NCBI GenBank assembly: GCA_027475525.1
Contig: JAMWFC010000077.1
Location: 1,674,001 to 1,738,000 of the forward strand
Length of the DNA: 64,000 nt
Reading direction: 5' to 3'
Source: Macrolepiota albuminosa
Taxonomy: Eukaryota > Basidiomycota > Agaricomycetes > Agaricales > Agaricaceae
This document shows, in pieces, positions 59,478-64,000 of this stretch (positions are counted from its first letter, which is position 1; every line of letters starts with the position of its first letter). A program made the position numbers and the translations under genes. A model generated the notes under the pieces. It made no database searches. It was not told the DNA's origin and worked only from the letters and a program-made list of their open reading frames with translations.

Positions 59478-59560
59478 GTGCACTAGCGGGATTTGAACCC
59501 ACTTCTTGTCCACAATATGAAATATCAATGTATCAATATTCCATTGGACCACAGGTCCTT
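59478..59560 (-). repeat. tRNA-like (SINE-type) sequence
   Basis: Minus strand: AGGACCTGTGGTCCAATGGAATATTG ... GTGGGTTCAAATCCCGCTAGTGCA. Its head GGACCTGTGGT is shared with the plus-strand copy at 61916. Confidence 0.58.
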
Positions 59561-59633
59561 ACTAGAAATCAGTACAGTGTACATGTAGTGCAAAAATGCA
59601 GCAGTATAAAAAGACACCATTATACGTCATTAA

Positions 59634-59712
59634 GGTGGATTAGGGGAGTTGAACCTGCCACTCCACACAATACTGAAAATCGAGTGGGTCGGATCAACTA
59701 CCACAAGCGCTT
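59634..59712 (-). repeat. tRNA-like sequence, diverged
   Basis: Minus strand: GCGCTTGTGGTAGTTGATCCGACC ... GGCAGGTTCAACTCCCCTAATCCACC. The B-box GGTTCAACTCC is intact. Confidence 0.45.
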
Positions 59713-59784
59713 ACTACAGATCAGTACGATGTACATATAGAGCAAAAATGCACCCATATAAAAACACACCATTAGACCCTGTTA

Positions 59785-59866
59785 AGGTGGAATAGGGGAA
59801 GTAGAACCCACCGCTGTATACAATATTGAATATCAATAAACAAATATTCCACTGAACCACTAGGAC
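59785..59866 (-). repeat. tRNA-like sequence, diverged
   Basis: Minus strand: CCTAGTGGTTCAGTGGAATATTTG ... GGTGGGTTCTACTTCCCCTATTCCACC. The A-box-like part is good and the B-box is damaged. Confidence 0.48.
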
Positions 59867-59879
59867 TAGTTGCACTGCT

Positions 59880-60350
59880 GACATCAGCTGGCTCACATGC
59901 CAATGTCAGCTACTATCTGCTGGCATGCCAGCGGACAGCAGACACTCACACACTCTCTTTCTCCCCAGTGCCATCCTCTCCACTCCCCACACTTCCCACA
60001 CGCCCCCCATCTACCACATGCACCCTGCTTCTCTCCTCCCCCCTGACCTGACATCCAATGTCTGCTACGTCTGCTGGTATACCAGCAGACACCCATGCTC
60101 CTCTTCTTCCCCCTTCCCCCTCTTTCTCCCCACCCCCATTCCTTTTCTGCCACCACCCACTCTCTCCGAGATGCCACCCCATGTGGCAGACGCCCATGCA
60201 CCCTGTTTCCTTCTCTTTCACTCTGATGCTGGGGGTTGCCGACGGATATCTAGCAGATGCCAACAGATGCCAATGGATGCTAGCAGGTCACAATGGCTAC
60301 CAATGAGCTCCGACGGATGCCAGCTGATGGCTGCTGATGCCAGAGTAATT
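59880..60350. repeat. CTGCTGGCAT-word block, copy 1
   Basis: A C/T-rich block with scattered words such as CTGCTGGCATGCCAGCGG, CAGCAGACACTCAC and GATGCCAACAGATGCCAATGGATGC. It corresponds to 61210-61775 in the same order: CTGCTGG words, a C/T tract, a ...ACATCCAATGTCTGCTAC... bridge, a second C/T tract and GATGCC words. Frames through it are low-complexity and not genes. Confidence 0.65.
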
Positions 60351-60472
60351 TAATCCTTAGTTACTATAATTCATGGCTTTTCTGTTGGTTATTTTTTATT
60401 ATGATTAACCATCCTGTTGTTTTGATCCATTATGCCACTCTCATGAATGCAAAAAACTGCACACTATTCAAT

Positions 60473-60530
60473 GATTACACAAGGAGGACTCAAACCCTCC
60501 AATTGTGCACTAAAAGGAATATAGACTGAA
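60473..60530 (-). repeat. Partial tRNA-like copy
   Basis: ACACAAGGAGGACTCAAACCCTCCAATTGTGCAC matches the 3' half of the 59316-59398 copy (T-arm region) within the duplicated block. Confidence 0.45.
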
Positions 60531-60813
60531 TAGGGCCTGTAAGCCCTAATAAAATATCTATTTATCACTCACTATCATCATTAAGTTGATCCGTTTAAAA
60601 CTCTAGAAATTACTGAAGCAGGTATAGAATGGAGGAATTTGCACATGTGATCATTCCAGTATATGTGACAAGTGATGTCAACTTGTCACGTGCAATGGAA
60701 TGAACAGATGCACAAAGTCATCCATCTTATGCCACTGCAGAAATCTCTGGAGTTTTTGAACGGATCAAATTCATGACGCTAGCAAATGTCAGCAGCCTGC
60801 TACTATTATATAA

Positions 60814-60896
60814 TGTGCACTAGCAGGAGTCAAACCCACCTCTTGTGCACAATATGAAATATGAAGATATCAATATTCCACTTGACCACAGGTGCT
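60814..60896 (-). repeat. tRNA-like sequence
   Basis: Minus strand: AGCACCTGTGGTCAAGTGGAATATTG ... GTGGGTTTGACTCCTGCTAGTGCA, a close relative of 59478-59560 in the second duplicate. Confidence 0.52.
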
Positions 60897-60969
60897 TACT
60901 AAAAGTCAGTACGGTGTACATGTAGTGCAAAAATGCAGCAGTATAAAAAGACACCATTATACGTCATTA

Positions 60970-61050
60970 AGGTGTACTAGAGGAGTCAAACCCGCCACTC
61001 CACACAATACTGAATATCAATTGACAAATATTCCACTGAACCACTGGGAC
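60970..61050 (-). repeat. tRNA-like sequence
   Basis: Minus strand: CAGTGGTTCAGTGGAATATTTG ... GGCGGGTTTGACTCCTCTAGTACACC. It corresponds to 59785-59866 in the second duplicate. Confidence 0.5.
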
Positions 61051-61209
61051 TAGTTGCAACCTCATGGTATACACATAGATTGGTCAAAAGACACCATCTC
61101 AGTAAATTCATTTGATCCATTCATCTTCATGGACAGGACACAAGTCCACCGAACTTGTTTCCCCTCTTTCAACCCAACACCATCCCTACTAAATTATTTG
61201 TCATTTTTA

Positions 61210-61775
61210 CACAGGAAGATTTCTTTGGACGTCAGCTACTGTCTGCTGATATCAGCTGTGGCGGCTCACATGCTGACATCCGCTACTGCCCACCAGCATG
61301 CCAGCAGACAGCGGACACTCATGCACCCTCTTTTGCCCTTCCCCCTCTTTCTCCTCAGTGCCATCCTCTCTACTCTCCACACTACCTCACATGCCACTCC
61401 CATACACCACATGCACCCCGCTTCTCTCCTCCATCCTGATCTGATGTCCAATGTCTGCTACATCTGCTGGCATATCAGTGGACACCCACACTCCTCCCTT
61501 TTCCCCTTCCCTCTTTCTCCCCACCTCCATCCCTCTTCTGCCACCCTCTACACTCTCCGAGGTGGCAAATGCCCATGCACCCTCTTTCCTTCTCTCCTGC
61601 CCTGATGCCAGGCAATGCCAGATGATGCCGGGGGTTGCCGACAGATACCAGCGGATATTTAGCAGATGCTGACAGATGTACAATGGATAGTGACAAATGC
61701 TGATGGATGCCAGCGGGTCACACCAGCTGCTGATGAACTCCGATGAATGCCAGCTGATGGCAGATGATACCAACA
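61210..61775. repeat. CTGCTGGCAT-word block, copy 2
   Basis: The second copy of the block at 59880-60350, diverged but collinear. It ends with GATGCCGGGGGTTGCCGACAGATACCAGCGGATATTTAGCAGATGC, matching 60229-60265. Confidence 0.65.
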
Positions 61776-61915
61776 CCCCTTTCAAGCTACAAAACCTCTT
61801 TTGGGAGGTATGCCACCCCCCTTCCACCTCAAAATATCCATATGGGGACCTGCAAAAACGTAGGTCGGCATCCATTCATTGTGCTATCTGACCTTTGAAG
61901 CCATCCATTAGTAAT

Positions 61916-62420
61916 GGACCTGTGGTGCAACGGTTAAATGTGCATTCCATTGCTGGAGGCTTGTCCAAGACTGGGGGTTCAATTCCCCTCCACAAGCATA
62001 TGACATGCATGAAGTTGAACCTTTTTCTTTGGTCCAACCAGCCTCCATGGGCTTGTGTAGGCCTCTGCAGATGTCTGCTGGTGCCTTGCACAGGCCTGGG
62101 AGGGCCTGCATAGATTTGAGTGGGTCTACGTAAGTCTGTGTAAATGTCCGCTGGTGGCTTGCATAGGCCTGCGTAGGTCTGCAGGGCCCTTTTGTGGATG
62201 TATGCTGGCATTGAGGGTGGAAAAAGGAGGGAAGGGGAGGTGCACAGCCTTGAGTTATTGTAGGGAGGAAGAGAGAGGGGAGGGAAGTGGGGAACCTCAA
62301 GGAGAGTTTATTCATGCCATGACGTCTGCTAATAGAGGAGGTTTTCACTTGTGGGCTGATGCCCGCTGGCAGCCACTGACACACATTGATGTCTGCTAGT
62401 GTCTGCTGGCATCTACCAGG
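61916..62420 (+). mobile_element. SINE candidate with tRNA-like head
   Basis: The head (61916-61999) has an A-box-like TGGTGCAACGG and a B-box GGTTCAATTCC inside a GGGG-TTCAATT-CCCC arm. The short arms GCTTGT/ACAAGC also pair. The body (62000-62420) is G/T-rich with repeated GTAGGCCTGC and TGTCTGCTGG words, unrelated to a tRNA. Pol III type promoter plus unrelated tail is the SINE plan. The 3' end and target duplication were not found. Confidence 0.5.
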
Positions 62421-62619
62421 CCTGCATGCGCATATGTGTGCCCACCTTTTATCAATCTACTAGACCATGTTATATAGCACATTGTGACACATCCACGGCT
62501 CTGTATTCTACAGCACTGTGGACACTGCTCCACTCCAGTATAGCAGACTCTGCTAGACACGTATGGTATGGCACAAAGCGAGCTCCCATACAATGTATGA
62601 CACATACCATTGTGATTCT

Positions 62620-63760
62620 CTATGTGCTGTCATTGGGTATGTGCAGCCATAGCAGAGAGTCCACTCTCACTGCCTTAAGGGCCACAAGGATCTTCCCCTC
62701 ATATATGATCAAATATGCCACAGACACTTTGTCCACAGCTGGATGATAATATGCTGATGCGATGGTGGTCTGTCTTTGGTGCACATTTTGCACACAAGTA
62801 GCTACCACCAGCTCATTCTACTCCTGCAGCATTTGAGGGGCATATGCCCAGTTGTACTCAGGTAGAGGAGCTGGCCGCTCCCATAAGGACTGCATGTCCT
62901 CATATTCTGAGGCTTCCACCTCTCAGTTGCTGTCTCTCAAGTCATCTAACTTGACTTGCAAGGATATAGGTGGACATACATCCACTGAGTCCTCAATTTT
63001 TTTTGCCTTGTGATGGTGTTTTCCTGGAGGCTTTGCACCTCAAGTATCTGGAGCAAGTCTTTGCTCATTTCCCATCTGGGAGGCTTGATACTCCTCCTCA
63101 CTCATTATCACCACCTTGTGGTCATAACTCAGTCCAGGCATAACCTGTACATCCTCAATCACATCCTCCACCGTTAGCACTTTACATGCTTCTCCATATT
63201 GCAGTGACGTTGCAGACAATTATCAGTGTTATCTATAGTAGCCAGTTCTTCTGAGATCACTTTCCCATTTATGAGCATTCAACAGTGCTCAAAGTCTAAT
63301 ATGAATTTGTTATGCTGCATGAATGGCATTCTCAGTATCATGTTGTAGCAATCAAAGTTTGCTACATCCATATATTTCCAGCTACATGAGCCTGGTGTCT
63401 GGACAGTTACATTTGTCCTGTACTGCACCATAGCACAGCTTCCTATAGTGCCCAGTTGCAAGGCCAATGGAGTGTCTAACTCCTGTATGGAAATTCCATA
63501 CATGTAGGCAAATTGGAGTTCAATATCCAAAGTGGTACTCTCAGAGTTCTATAAGGTCCAGGCTTTGTGGCTATTTACATCCACATACAAGACCAGACAC
63601 TCTTTGTCTGCACATTTCAATGTAGGATGCTGTAAAGTGCCCTCTGCTCAGTGCAGGGTAACCTTCTTCATTCGTACAATGTTATTCTTATCATGGTTGT
63701 TTGAAGCTGGTCAATCCATCATTGCTGCCAGGCACTCAGAGTCGCTGTTGCAACTGTAGT
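62620..63760 (-). pseudogene. Third Ty3/gypsy element: gag-protease region
   Basis: Minus-strand text shows the retropepsin segment. Upstream is ECLVLYVDVNSHKAWTL followed by a stop and NSESTT, where a DSGSTT-type active site is expected, so the catalytic Asp and the Gly both look mutated. Downstream (63279-63530) comes LDTPLALQLGTIGSCAMVQY, WKYMDVANFDCYNMILRMPFM and HNKFILDFEHC, matching the pattern of gypsy proteases (FDI...YD-ILG-PF). More stops follow. The 62620-62808 frame (YHPAVDKVSVAYLIIYEGK) lies further downstream and is unassigned. The element continues past the right edge of the window. Confidence 0.7.
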
Positions 63761-64000
63761 ACTTGTTGTCAAAGGTGTTGTCAAATACGTTCACTGTGAT
63801 GTACTCCTCCCCCTCCACAACCACACTTTTGGGCTCTGTGTCTGATGCCTCTTCTGGGGCCTTTTAGTTGTCCATGGAGTGCCCAGCCTCAGATTTGGCA
63901 GAGATATCCCCATCACTCCCACTTGCTGCTGCAGTATGCATGGCACATAAGTAGGCTTGGGATGCATACCCCTTTCTCAGGGCTCTTGCCCTTGTAGGAC
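63761..64000 (-). pseudogene. Upstream continuation of third gypsy element
   Basis: An acidic minus-strand translation (SVVVEGEEYITVNVFDN, APEEASDTEPK) broken by a stop, probably the gag C-terminal or linker region ahead of the protease. Cut by the window end. Confidence 0.4.

Noticed and set aside
59893..60353. Long overlapping open frames on both strands
   Set aside because: They arise from a low-complexity C/T-rich repeat block that is duplicated at 61210-61775.
61916..61999. Functional tRNA gene
   Set aside because: The acceptor stem does not pair and no convincing anticodon arm is present. It is better explained as a SINE head.

Overview
The window looks like an accessory, transposon-rich stretch of a basidiomycete (Agaricomycetes-type) nuclear genome. 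The reasons are GT-AG introns of about 43-65 bp, a fungal mitochondrial complex I gene, and mobile-element families typical of mushrooms: a Ty3/gypsy chromovirus, a KDZ-type DNA transposon with its CxC cysteine-cluster protein, and many solo LTRs. Only one clearly functional conserved gene is visible: the 75-78 kDa NADH:ubiquinone oxidoreductase subunit (38209-40862, minus, 9 exons, 748 codons). It forms a visibly GC-rich island in AT-rich, decayed sequence. The species cannot be named from the sequence.

Layout. 1-631: flank with no recognisable gene. 637-17245: a Ty3/gypsy chromovirus on the minus strand with 219-bp LTRs and a 5-bp TTTAT target duplication. It is split in its integrase tail by an 11.2-kb KDZ transposon (1540-12733; 9-bp duplication TGCACCAGA), and that transposon carries a solo LTR in its left terminal repeat (1663-2035; CACTT duplication). 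This is a three-level nest. 17251-38200: AT-rich DNA with a 60-bp tandem duplication, an ~85-bp degenerate array, solo LTRs of one family (21526-22043 and 35456-35890, both with target duplications), an intron-bearing orphan gene (26116-28869), gag-like remnants and a small inverted-repeat element (37789-37982) just downstream of the complex I gene.

41.6-54 kb: LTR fragments, a heavily mutated second gypsy copy (42276-43733), a fragment resembling Tnp2/CACTA transposase (46870-47643), and a remarkable 630-codon frame (51702-53594) broken by eleven stops but no frameshift. 54-59 kb: several orphan, intron-containing genes of unknown function. 57.3-62.4 kb: an accumulation of tRNA-like sequences (SINE-type) in duplicated blocks. 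62.6-63.8 kb: the gag/protease part of a third gypsy element.

The KDZ unit is the most system-like object. It has a transposase on the minus strand and two divergent passenger genes on the plus strand, all spliced with short introns, between terminal inverted repeats rich in ATGCAT-type words. All three genes carry a few stop codons, so this copy is probably dead. Many lesions in the window are consistent with C:G to T:A transitions, and the gypsy LTR pair shows this mainly at CpG sites. Repeat methylation followed by deamination is the simplest inferred cause.
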